DNA from: an uncultured Porphyromonadaceae bacterium
GTDB taxonomy: Bacteria; Bacteroidota; Bacteroidia; Bacteroidales; Muribaculaceae
Assembly: GCA_900544305.1 (NCBI GenBank)
Contig: UQUV01000027.1
Location: forward strand, 1 to 41,680
Direction of reading: 5' to 3'
DNA length: 41,680 nt
Every line of letters begins with the position of its first letter. Positions within the stretch are counted from its first letter, which is position 1. The translations under genes were made by a program, and so were the position numbers. Under the pieces are notes generated by a model. It did no database searches. It saw only the letters and a list, made by a program, of their open reading frames with translations, and had not been told where the DNA came from. Positions 17,261 to 24,581 of the stretch are shown piece after piece.

Positions 17261-18328
17261 TTATCTGCGTTTGCGTTGCAGCACCGTTTCCACTTTGCGG
17301 ACGATGGTTTCGGGTGTTATGCCGTTAAGACACTGATAGTCGCCGCGGTAACACGGCTTGTTGCCGAATACGGAACAGGGACGGCAGTCGAGGTCGAGCT
17401 GCACGGCATTGTCGGGCGACTGCTTCCAGCCGGTAAAGCCGCAGAACGGATGGGTAGCACCCCATACGGAAACAACGGGTACCTGTACCAGTGAAGCCAG
17501 ATGCATGTTGGCGGAGTCCATCGACACCATGGCGTCCACGCAGCTCAACAGGGCAAGCTCTTTTGGGAAGCCGTGGCGTTTTTCCGCCATCGAGATTACG
17601 TTGTCGTGCTGTCTGGCCCATTCGCGGAGTTTCAGTTGTTCGTCGCCTCCGCCTCCGAAAAGAAATATTTTTGTCGCAGGACGTGCGGCAAGCGTTGCCA
17701 CTACCTCGGCCATTTTTTCGGTCGGGTAGATTTTTCCCGCATGTTTGGCAAACGGGGCTATGGCTATCCAAGTCTCGCCGTCTTTTTTCGGCGGAGTGAT
17801 GTCGGCAAACTGTTGCTGGTCGACAGGCGTGGAGAATAGCGAAGTGAAAGCTTCGCCGAAATCAAATCCGGAACGGCGGAACACGTCGAAATAGCGGTCG
17901 CGCGACGAGCAAAGCTGATGGAGCTGCTTGTGGTGGCGGCGGGTCAGTTCGCGTTTCACGCCCCTTCCTTTGCGGATTCGCTTCACCGGCACGCCCCAAA
18001 GGCGGCAGTAGAGCGAGAGGATGTGGGTACGGATTACGCTGTGAAGGTCCACAAATGCGTCGATGTCGTATTCGGCACGCAGTTCGCGGAACAGTTTCAG
18101 CAGTCCTTTCGGACCGTGATATTTCACTTTCACGTCAACACCGATAACCACCAGATTTTCCGGCGGGTTGACAAACAGCGACGAAGCCACCTGCTGGGTT
18201 ATCATCACGAAACGCGTCTGCGGGAATGCCCGGCAGGCGGAATAGACCACCGGCACGGTCATTGCCACATCGCCCAACGCAGAGAAGCGTGCTACCAGAA
18301 CATTCCTGTATTTCGGATGTTTGTTCAC
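17261..18328 (-). CDS. Glycosyltransferase family 9 (heptosyltransferase-like)
   Basis: GT9-type enzyme, 355 aa, which transfers heptose or a related sugar onto lipopolysaccharide core in characterised members. Seen: the start VLVARFSALGDVAMTVPV, a typical GT9 N-terminus (the Asp in GDV is conserved), FVDLHSVIRTHIL, IAPFAKHAGKIYPTEKM near the donor-binding domain, FLFGGGGDE, and MDSANMHLASLVQVPVVSVWGATHPF, the family's C-terminal signature. The start codon is GTG; no ATG is near. It follows DUF4254 by 7 bp, a pair that is recurrent in Bacteroidales, so it is likely an envelope-glycan gene of the same operon. Confidence 0.9.
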   Translation of the reverse strand: MNKHPKYRNVLVARFSALGDVAMTVPVVYSACRAFPQTRFVMITQQVASSLFVNPPENLVVIGVDVKVKYHGPKGLLKLFRELRAEYDIDAFVDLHSVIRTHILSLYCRLWGVPVKRIRKGRGVKRELTRRHHKQLHQLCSSRDRYFDVFRRSGFDFGEAFTSLFSTPVDQQQFADITPPKKDGETWIAIAPFAKHAGKIYPTEKMAEVVATLAARPATKIFLFGGGGDEQLKLREWARQHDNVISMAEKRHGFPKELALLSCVDAMVSMDSANMHLASLVQVPVVSVWGATHPFCGFTGWKQSPDNAVQLDLDCRPCSVFGNKPCYRGDYQCLNGITPETIVRKVETVLQRKRR

Positions 18329-18335
18329 GCGTCGC

Positions 18336-18944
18336 TTATTTTTTTCCGTAAAGAATTGGATTTGTGTCAGCGTCGTTGTACATTTTCATCTGACGGTACA
18401 CCTTCATGTATTTCTTTCCGGCTTCGATGTCGTCGAGAAGTTGGCCGATAGCTGTTGGGAGGTCCACATTCTGTTCGAGAAGCACATTGAGTTTTGCCTG
18501 GCATTTGGCAATGTGTTCCGGAGTGGCGTCGGTGCGTTCCACTTCCTGTTGCATGTGGTAGATTTTCAGCGCGAGGATGGAAAGACGGTCGATGGCCCAT
18601 GCCGGACTTTCCGTGTTGATGGTTGCGTCGGCAGCCGGTTTCACGTCCTTATATTTTTCGCGGAAATAAGTGTCGATATCTTCCACCAGGTCTGTGCGGT
18701 CCTGGTTCGACTTGTCGATGCGGCGTTTCAATGCCAATGCTTCCACCGGGTCGATGTTCGGGTCGCGGATGATGTCTTCCATGTGCCATTGCACGGCATC
18801 AATCCAGTTTTTGCGGAAAAGCACATCTTCAATAGTGCCCGGTTCGTACGGATTTTCCGGAGTCGCGTCGATGTTGTCAAACTTGTGGTAATGAACGGTT
18901 GTGTCACGGAAAATTTCCATGCATTTTGAAACGAAAGTATTCAT
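18336..18944 (-). CDS. DUF4254 protein
   Basis: Soluble protein of 202 aa and unknown function. Seen: a mostly helical, charged sequence with no signal peptide; HYHKFDN, NPYEPGTIEDVLFRKNWIDAVQWHMED and a long central helix (PVEALALKRRIDKSNQDR) are typical of DUF4254. An in-frame GTG lies 24 bp upstream, but ATG at 18944 is preferred. It is followed within 7 bp by a GT9 glycosyltransferase, which points to a role in surface polysaccharide or LPS assembly. The 83-bp tandem repeat with three promoter-like boxes lies upstream. Confidence 0.8.
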   Translation of the reverse strand: MNTFVSKCMEIFRDTTVHYHKFDNIDATPENPYEPGTIEDVLFRKNWIDAVQWHMEDIIRDPNIDPVEALALKRRIDKSNQDRTDLVEDIDTYFREKYKDVKPAADATINTESPAWAIDRLSILALKIYHMQQEVERTDATPEHIAKCQAKLNVLLEQNVDLPTAIGQLLDDIEAGKKYMKVYRQMKMYNDADTNPILYGKK

Positions 18945-19027
18945 ATTTACTGTTTTTGTTGTTTGCACTCTAAAATTCCTGTCAATAGGGAGTTGTTCAA
19001 GGATAGCGTCAAAATCTATCCTACTTT

Positions 19028-19208
19028 TACAAAGATAGCGAAAGGCGAGAGCAGAGGTAAATGAAAACGAGTTTTTCAGATTTAACTATGCCGAGCCGCC
19101 TCCTATCTTCTACAAAGATAGCGAAAGGCGAGAGCAGAGGTAAATGAAAACGAGTTTTTCAGGTTTAACTATGCCGAGCCGCCTCCTATCTTCTACAAAG
19201 ATAGCGAA
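19028..19208 (-). repeat. 83-bp tandem repeat (R2), two copies plus stub
   Basis: On the plus strand copy A is 19028-19110, copy B is 19111-19193, and 19194-19208 begins a third; A and B differ at one base (A at 19080, G at 19163). Read on the minus strand each unit contains the dyad CTATCTT-5-AAGATAG (19103-19121; 19186-19204) overlapping TATCTTTG. It is homologous to R1 at 14998-15150 and carries about 10 extra bases in its middle. At the DUF4254-proximal edge the left arm persists but the right arm is changed. Confidence 0.92.
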
Positions 19209-19225
19209 TTTTTGTAGATTTCAAA
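19030..19225 (-). promoter_or_regulatory. Three tandem -7 boxes for DUF4254-GT9 within repeat R2
   Basis: TATCTTTG boxes on the minus strand lie at 19030-19037, 19113-19120 and 19196-19203, spaced exactly 83 bp. Only the farthest has a reasonable -33 (TTTG at 19222-19225, 18 bp spacing), contributed by unique sequence. The others are preceded by a pyrimidine-rich CTCTCGCCTTTCGC. The nearest box gives a leader of roughly 80 nt to the ATG at 18944. Confidence 0.55.
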
Positions 19226-19243
19226 ATTACTGTCCGAAAATTC

Positions 19244-19912
19244 TCATTCCAGCCGTATGGGGCGGGAGTAGCGCAGGGGCTCGTCGCTGTATTCCATTCG
19301 GGTTGCAAGACGGTAGGTATCGTCGTGGAGTTCGAGTACGACAAGGGCGCAGTTGACGGGCGACATCATTTGTTCAAACTGTTCGACTGTGAGATGAAAA
19401 AAGCGCATGAGGAAAAGGCGGATGGTGAGTCCGTGGGTAATCATCACACAATTGTCGGGATAGGATGTTTCCTCAAAATCGCGGTACAGGCTGCCCAGCA
19501 GGTCGTTGATGCGGTCGTAGACATCCGTTCCGGCTTCGCCTCCGGGAATACGGTAGTAGAAGATGCCGTAATCGCGGCGCTCCTTGCAGATGCGGTCAAA
19601 TTCCTCGGGCGAGCGCAGGTAGCCCCATTCCTGTTCGCGCAGGCGCGGCTCTTCGCGGTAGTCGAACTTGTGGCGTTCGAGTGCTTTTGCCATGCCCTCG
19701 AATGTAGAGCGTGCCCGCCAGAAGGGCGACACATAGAAATAGGCGGTTTCCTCGCCAATCAGTTGTCGTAAGGCTTTTCCGGCTTCAATAGCCTGAGCGC
19801 GGCCACGTTCGGTAAGTTCGATAGTATAGTCGGGTACCAGTCCGAACAGATAGCGGTCGACGTTGGCTTCCGACTCTCCATGGCGTATAAGTATGATTCT
19901 TTTAGGTTTCAT
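19244..19912 (-). CDS. Histidine phosphatase family protein (phosphoglycerate mutase-like)
   Basis: Branch-1 histidine phosphatase of 222 aa. Seen: the catalytic motif LIRHGESEAN at about residues 8-17, SPFWRARSTFEG with the second catalytic Arg, REQEWG with the acid residue, and CVMITHGLTIR with the second His. The protein is cytoplasmic with no leader. The frame stays open to 20212, but the upstream 100 codons cross a promoter and lack family similarity, so ATG at 19912 is used. Members include phosphoglycerate mutases, alpha-ribazole phosphatase and broad phosphatases; the specific substrate is not evident and no pathway gene is adjacent. Confidence 0.9.
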   Translation of the reverse strand: MKPKRIILIRHGESEANVDRYLFGLVPDYTIELTERGRAQAIEAGKALRQLIGEETAYFYVSPFWRARSTFEGMAKALERHKFDYREEPRLREQEWGYLRSPEEFDRICKERRDYGIFYYRIPGGEAGTDVYDRINDLLGSLYRDFEETSYPDNCVMITHGLTIRLFLMRFFHLTVEQFEQMMSPVNCALVVLELHDDTYRLATRMEYSDEPLRYSRPIRLE

Positions 19913-19947
19913 TGTCAGGTTTTTCGTATTGTGTAGCAATGCAATAA

Positions 19948-19978
19948 CAAAATTAGCAGAATACATGAAATAAACAAA
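19948..19978 (-). promoter_or_regulatory. Promoter of the histidine phosphatase gene
   Basis: On the minus strand TTTG (19975-19978) and TAATTTTG (19948-19955) are 19 bp apart, a full Bacteroidota promoter, about 36 bp before the ATG at 19912. The rest of the 314-bp divergent gap (about 19979-20166) holds no further recognisable element. Confidence 0.78.
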
Positions 19979-20166
19979 AATCCCACGACATTCTCTCTCG
20001 TTTTGGAAATTTAATGTAATTGTTACATGGCGACAATTCGAAAGCAAATTGCACGTTTTGCTTGCAAAGCGATAGTTCAGCGAGCCATTTCCGGCAAGGC
20101 GTAAACATAAACGGTGACTCTGCTTTAATTTATTTAGAAGGCAAAATGCTATACGGTTGATTTTTA

Positions 20167-20198
20167 TTTGGTTATAGTTATTAATATTTTTATATTTG
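20167..20198 (+). promoter_or_regulatory. Promoter of the AT-rich secreted protein gene
   Basis: TTTG (20167-20170), 20 bp, then TATATTTG (20191-20198): a full consensus promoter. The leader to the ATG at 20227 would be about 20 nt. Confidence 0.8.
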
Positions 20199-20226
20199 CG
20201 TCTATAAACCATAAAATAAACAAGTT

Positions 20227-22257
20227 ATGAAGAAATTTTACTTATTAATGATGTTTGCGCTATTGGGAATGGTGGCAAATGCGGCAGAAGTGAAGACAAC
20301 GTCTACTTTTAAAAGTGGTAGTTCTGGGGTAAATATTAATTCTGATAATTTGACTTGGACTATTGATAAAGAGTTGGGTTATTTGGGTTTTGACGGCTCA
20401 AAAGGAGTGCAGTTAGGTTCTGGAAGTGATCCTGTAATGGACGGTGTTACATTACAAACTGCGGAGACATTTAATAATGTAAAGAAAATTGAAGTTTTTT
20501 TGTCTGTAGCGAAGGATGGTAGTGCAAGTATATCTTCATATGTTGGAGATGTGCAAATGGGTGTAACTACAGATTTTAGCAATAAGGATCCAGAGGTATA
20601 TACATTTGAAGGCGGTCCTGTTTCGGGTAATATATCATTTGTATTGAACAGTAAAGTAAAAAAAGCTATGTATGTTCAAAAAGTAGTAATATATTCTGAG
20701 GAAGCAGACCCAACACAAGTTGCAACTCCGACCTTTTCAGTAGAAGGTGGTGAATATTATAATACTCAGTCAATTGCTCTTTCTTGTGCAACTGCTGATG
20801 CATCTATCTTCTATACAATCAACGATGGTGTAGAAACTGCTTATCAAGCTCCAATTGAACTTAACGAAAGTGGTGAATATACAATCAAAGCATGGGCTAC
20901 AAAAGAAGGTTTGGAAAAGAGTGAGGTAGTGTCTAAAACATACACACTAAAAATTGGTGAACAACCGATGAATATTAGTTTGAATATTTTAGAATATGGA
21001 ACTGATAAAGGTTTGAATAGAGGTGTTGATTTATATGAGATAGTTTATAATAATGTTACATTTGTTGCAACGAAAGGGGGGACAAATGCACCAAAGTATT
21101 ATGAAGAAGACTGGCGAATTTATAAAAATGGAGGAACATTGACTGTTACTGCTCCGGATGGATATTTAATTGAATCGATTGATTTTGTTGGTACTATAAA
21201 TTTTGGAAGTGCTGATAGTGGAACGCTTGAAAATAAAAATTGGACTGCATCAGAGAATACTCAACAGGTAGTGTTTGGTGATAATTCAAATACAACAAAA
21301 ATTGAATCAATTTCAGTTGTATTGAAAGAGAACAATCCAAATCAAGTTGCAACTCCTACATTCTCTTTGGCTTCCGGAACATATTTTAATGTTCAAGAAT
21401 TGAGATTGTCATGTGAGACAGAAGGCGCTAAGGTTTTCTATACTATTGATAATGGCGAAGGTGTTAGTGAAGATCGGGAATATTCAGAACCGATTCAATT
21501 AACTAATGGCATCTATGAAATCAATACATGGGCAACAAAAGAAGGTTTTGACGCAAGCTCTCCAGCAAGTGCAATCTACGAAATCAAGGTAATTCCTTTT
21601 GAAGAAATCAATGTTGAAAGTGTAAAGGAAGGTAAATATGTAATTGCTTATAATGATTTGGAATCGGGTAAGAGCTATATCATGAAGAATGAGGTAATCA
21701 GCAATTATTATGTTGGAGCAATGGAGTTTGATTTGACTACAGATACTCCGGCTGAAACTGAGCTGTTTGTTGTAAAACAAACAGAAGGTGGTTATACTAT
21801 TCAGAATAGCGAAAATACTTATGTTGCGTTAATACAATCTGGTAAATTCACAAATCTTAAACCACAAGAAGCAAATCCGTTTGTATGGAATTTTGCAAAA
21901 TCAGAAAATGGTAATATTGTAGCAACTGGACAAGGAATAGATTCTTATATGTCATTTAAGATGTATAATACAACACCGGAGTTCCTTGCTGAAAAGAATG
22001 GAAATTATCCAATGTTCTATTTTGTTTCAGGAACTTCCAGCGTTAACGATGCTGTAGCAAACGAATTCAAGGCTGTAGCTGTTGCAAATGGCATTGAAGT
22101 GAATGTTGCTGAAGCAGGTTTGGTAAGTGTTTACAACGCAGCCGGTCAGTTGGTTGCTAATGTAAATGTAGCCGAAGGTGCAACAACAATCAACGTAGCT
22201 GCAGGTTTCTACATTGTAAAAGCCGGCAACAATGTTGCTAAAGTTCTTGTGAAATAA
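20227..22257 (+). CDS. Secreted multi-domain protein with two chitobiase/Fn3-associated modules and a C-terminal tail domain
   Basis: Exported protein of 676 aa, function unknown. Seen: signal peptide (MKKFYLLMMFALLGMVANAA), an N-terminal beta-rich domain, then two related modules at about 165-242 and 374-456, each opening with VATPTFS and containing FYTI and WATKEG, as in the CHB_HEX_C_1/Fn3-associated repeats found in secreted hydrolases. A beta-rich domain separates them. The last about 70 residues (VSVYNAAGQLV, INVAAGFYIVKAGNNVAKVLVK) resemble type IX secretion/DUF6383-type C-terminal tails. No catalytic motif is visible, so it may be an adhesin or binding protein. Most of the gene is markedly AT-richer than its neighbours, but the tail-coding part is not, suggesting a mosaic origin. 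Confidence 0.78.
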   Translation: MKKFYLLMMFALLGMVANAAEVKTTSTFKSGSSGVNINSDNLTWTIDKELGYLGFDGSKGVQLGSGSDPVMDGVTLQTAETFNNVKKIEVFLSVAKDGSASISSYVGDVQMGVTTDFSNKDPEVYTFEGGPVSGNISFVLNSKVKKAMYVQKVVIYSEEADPTQVATPTFSVEGGEYYNTQSIALSCATADASIFYTINDGVETAYQAPIELNESGEYTIKAWATKEGLEKSEVVSKTYTLKIGEQPMNISLNILEYGTDKGLNRGVDLYEIVYNNVTFVATKGGTNAPKYYEEDWRIYKNGGTLTVTAPDGYLIESIDFVGTINFGSADSGTLENKNWTASENTQQVVFGDNSNTTKIESISVVLKENNPNQVATPTFSLASGTYFNVQELRLSCETEGAKVFYTIDNGEGVSEDREYSEPIQLTNGIYEINTWATKEGFDASSPASAIYEIKVIPFEEINVESVKEGKYVIAYNDLESGKSYIMKNEVISNYYVGAMEFDLTTDTPAETELFVVKQTEGGYTIQNSENTYVALIQSGKFTNLKPQEANPFVWNFAKSENGNIVATGQGIDSYMSFKMYNTTPEFLAEKNGNYPMFYFVSGTSSVNDAVANEFKAVAVANGIEVNVAEAGLVSVYNAAGQLVANVNVAEGATTINVAAGFYIVKAGNNVAKVLVK

Positions 22258-22280
22258 TTTCATCTATTTACACATACATC

Positions 22281-22317
22281 AAAAAAGATTGCTCTCATTG
22301 CGGGAGCAATCTTTTTT
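22281..22317 (+). terminator. Terminator of the secreted protein gene
   Basis: AAAAAAGATTGCTC (22281-22294) pairs with GAGCAATCTTTTTT (22304-22317), 9-nt loop, followed by more T's on the plus strand. It begins 23 bp after the stop. Confidence 0.93.
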
Positions 22318-22505
22318 TGTTTTCTATGGGTTATAAGTTATGGATAACCTAATCCGATAAAGACTATTTTGTAGACATTGTCTTTGTATTCAACTGCCAA
22401 ACCTTGTTTGGTAATCTAATGAGTGTTTGGGGTGAAATTATTTTGTATCTTCGGTGAGAATTGAAAATCGATTAGGTCCGTTTTTACATTTGTCACTGTT
22501 GTAAT
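22318..22505. other. AT-rich spacer between convergent genes
   Basis: No gene is seen. It holds small dyads: GGTTAT/ATAACC (22329-22334, 22344-22349) and CCAAAC/GTTTGG (22397-22402, 22406-22411). Their role is unknown. Confidence 0.4.
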
Positions 22506-22566
22506 AATATATAGAAAAACGTGCCGTCATTAAAAAAACGAATGACAGCACGTTTTTCTATATATT
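22506..22566 (-). terminator. Very long hairpin terminator after the DUF4325 gene
   Basis: A perfect 19-bp stem (22506-22524 with 22548-22566), a single mismatch, a further 6 bp (GTCATT/AATGAC) and a 9-nt A-rich loop. Both strands carry TTTTT within the stem rather than after it. It lies 10 bp past the minus-strand stop at 22576, so it most likely ends that transcript. It also faces the plus-strand terminator at 22281-22317. Confidence 0.75.
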
Positions 22567-22575
22567 AGAGACTAA

Positions 22576-22920
22576 TTAAATTGTAGCGAGAAATTCAGAT
22601 AGACTTTTCATGTCCGTTAATTCTACAGTATCACCTGTTAATTTAACATTCTTAGGCTTCTTTCGTCCATTGCGAACAATGGTTATTGTAGTAGAAATAT
22701 TAATATTTTGATCAATCTCTGAGATGTGATATAATTTATTCATATCATCAATTATACCACAAAGTTCATCAGCAAAAGAACGAGAAATAAAACGAACGCC
22801 AACATAGTCTATGACAACATCATTTTTAGCATAGGAGTTAAACCAGTCTAAAACCTTTTTGGCTTCTGCTCTTGATCTTAGCTCCGTGCCTATCAATTCA
22901 GACATAATTAATTTTTCCAT
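22576..22920 (-). CDS. DUF4325 STAS-like protein
   Basis: Small soluble protein of 114 aa. Seen: the DUF4325 motif IDYVGVRFISRSFADELCGI at about residues 38-57, matching the STAS-like fold in which the SF.DE segment sits where anti-anti-sigma proteins carry their regulatory Ser. DUF4325 proteins occur next to GHKL ATP-binding proteins, as here, where the partner stops 2 bp upstream. This resembles SpoIIAA/SpoIIAB-type partner switches, but no sigma factor is present. An alternative start at M6 is possible. The gene is AT-rich and its product has not been assigned a process. Confidence 0.82.
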   Translation of the reverse strand: MEKLIMSELIGTELRSRAEAKKVLDWFNSYAKNDVVIDYVGVRFISRSFADELCGIIDDMNKLYHISEIDQNINISTTITIVRNGRKKPKNVKLTGDTVELTDMKSLSEFLATI

Positions 22921-22922
22921 AC

Positions 22923-23831
22923 CTATACCTCCAAATAATTTAAATATTTAAACTCTAAATTTTGACAATAAGGAATACGAAGCAATACTATAGTTCCATC
23001 CCATCTTATATTTTCGGGTAATGAGACATACGATTCTCCATTTTGCGTTTTCCTGTAAAAAGCACCTCCTGAAAATAAAAAATATCCACCATTCAAACCA
23101 TCTGTAAGCATCTCTTTAGATGTAATGATTCCATATCCTCTATTTTCGGCTTTTGCCAGGTTTTTTGTAGAGATACCAATGCACGCATTTTTTAAAGCAT
23201 CAATATCTGTTTTAATTTCTTCTATTCCTATATTTGTATAACTACCTAAAATAGTTATACCTCTATCAGCTATACAAATATCTATATATTCTTTATCTTT
23301 ATAGTACTGTGCAAATATATAACCAAAATCAGAATGTGAATGTTCAGTTATATTATCACAAGCTTCAGATATCAAATATGTAACGGCTTCAAATAAATCC
23401 CCTTTTATTTTTAATTGGTTTTTCAATATATTACCTATGATACTCTCTACTTTACTTTTAAAATCAACTTTATCCATACCTGATGGAAAAATTGTAATAG
23501 GTATATATCGTTTAAACCTGTATGAATTTAAAGAAGATTCCAAATCGGCACATTTTTCAGTATCAAATCCATTCTCAAAATGAATAACTCCCAAATAGCT
23601 ATTCAAAGAACTTGACATATTACAATAAGTAATCAATTTACCACATGACTGTTTATATAGCCAAAGTGGTAATAGAAAAAAGGGGTTCAACAATCTGACA
23701 TTTGAAAAGTCCCAGATAATTTCATCATCTTCAGTACTTTCCATTTCAGCAATTACCTTAAATAAATCATTAAATGAACTACCGATAATGTAATTATTGT
23801 CAGGTTGAGGTATAGTAATTCTATGTGCCAT
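22923..23831 (-). CDS. GHKL-type ATP-binding protein (anti-sigma-kinase-like)
   Basis: Protein of 302 aa with a C-terminal Bergerat ATP-binding fold. Seen: N box EAVTYLISEACDNITEHSHS (about 163-182), G1 box DICIADRGITI, and ENRGYGI as the G2-like region, then GTIVLLRIP as the final strand. The N-terminal half (about 1-150) contains IIWDFSNVRLLNPFFLLPLW, which resembles a STAS-like strand-helix unit, so the protein may itself fuse a STAS-like domain to the ATPase. There is no HisKA dimer helix, so it is not an ordinary sensor kinase. The longer frame from 23864 overlaps a -7 box, so ATG at 23831 is used. It is paired with DUF4325 and AT-rich. Confidence 0.82.
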   Translation of the reverse strand: MAHRITIPQPDNNYIIGSSFNDLFKVIAEMESTEDDEIIWDFSNVRLLNPFFLLPLWLYKQSCGKLITYCNMSSSLNSYLGVIHFENGFDTEKCADLESSLNSYRFKRYIPITIFPSGMDKVDFKSKVESIIGNILKNQLKIKGDLFEAVTYLISEACDNITEHSHSDFGYIFAQYYKDKEYIDICIADRGITILGSYTNIGIEEIKTDIDALKNACIGISTKNLAKAENRGYGIITSKEMLTDGLNGGYFLFSGGAFYRKTQNGESYVSLPENIRWDGTIVLLRIPYCQNLEFKYLNYLEV

Positions 23832-23844
23832 AAGTATCTTTTCG

Positions 23845-23852
23845 CAAAAATA
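23845..23852 (-). promoter_or_regulatory. -7 promoter box for the ATP-binding/DUF4325 pair
   Basis: TATTTTTG on the minus strand matches TAnnTTTG only 13 bp before the ATG at 23831, implying a 5' leader of about 7-10 nt. Another box, TATATTTG, is at 23919-23926 with no -33. Upstream, ATCAAAAGATTTA (23860-23872) recurs as ATCAAAAAGATTTA (23901-23914), a possible direct-repeat operator. Confidence 0.5.
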
Positions 23853-24068
23853 GATAAAAATCAAAAGATTTATATACTAATGAGTGCAAAAAAGTATAAT
23901 ATCAAAAAGATTTAACTACAAATATATACTTTAGAAATCTTAAGGTCGGATAAATCTGATTTGCTTGAATAGTTTTTATGTTTAGTTTACATAAGGCCAT
24001 TTTTTATGTAGATCCGGATTTGTAATACCAGATATTTTGTTTTTCATGACTGAATACAAAATTTCTTT

Positions 24069-24581
24069 TTATTGTTTCTTATTGTATTCCGTCTTTTCTT
24101 CGGCGGCGATTTGTTCGGCGGGTTCGGCTATGTCGTATTCCTTTTCGCCGTAGGTGTGGAGCACCTGGCGGTTGAGAATCGAGAGCAGGCCCTCGATCGT
24201 GTCGCGGCGTTTGCGCGGTTTCAACTGACACTCCCAAATCTGTACTACCGACCAACCCATCAGCCGTAGCCGCATCTGGTTGGCTGCATCGCGGTTGCGG
24301 TTCCGTTCAATTTTCCGTTCCCAAAATTCCACATTCGATTTCGGCAGCACATAGTAGCGGCAGCCTTCGTGGCCGTGCCAAAAACATCCGTTGATGAAAA
24401 TCGCCGTCTTGAACCGCCGCAGCACGATGTCGGGTGTTCCTGGCAGGGTACGTACGTTCACGCGGTAGCGGAAACCGTGAGCAAAAAGAAATTTGCGCAC
24501 CAGCATTTCCGGTCGGGTGTTTTTGCTGCGTATCCGCGACATGCACCTGTGCCGTTGTTCCGGTGTCAGCTTGTCGGTCAT
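24069..24581 (-). CDS. vsr: Very short patch repair endonuclease (Vsr)
   Basis: Mismatch-specific nicking enzyme that corrects T:G mismatches produced by deamination of 5-methylcytosine. Seen: MSRIRSKNTRPEMLVRKFLFAHGFRYR (14 onward), the catalytic PDIV Asp, and the zinc/active-site block IFINGCFWHGHEGC followed by WERKIERNRNRD. All are typical; the 170 aa length is slightly long because of an acidic C-terminal tail. Vsr is normally encoded beside a Dcm-type cytosine methyltransferase, but none is present here; instead its ATG overlaps the stop of a symporter gene. It may repair methylation by an unlinked enzyme. Confidence 0.93.
   Translation of the reverse strand: MTDKLTPEQRHRCMSRIRSKNTRPEMLVRKFLFAHGFRYRVNVRTLPGTPDIVLRRFKTAIFINGCFWHGHEGCRYYVLPKSNVEFWERKIERNRNRDAANQMRLRLMGWSVVQIWECQLKPRKRRDTIEGLLSILNRQVLHTYGEKEYDIAEPAEQIAAEEKTEYNKKQ

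Noticed and set aside
16161..17336. Long plus-strand open frame (391 codons) opposite ruvB
   Set aside because: It is antisense to a clear RuvB protein, lacks any family motif, and is explained by the codon bias of the real gene.
20227..22257. Assignment as a glycoside hydrolase because of chitobiase-like modules
   Set aside because: These modules are non-catalytic and no hydrolase domain or acid/base pair is visible.
22348..22476. CCTAATCCGAT and ATCGATTAGG as possible ends of a small mobile element
   Set aside because: The arms differ by a deletion, are short, and no target-site duplication is visible.
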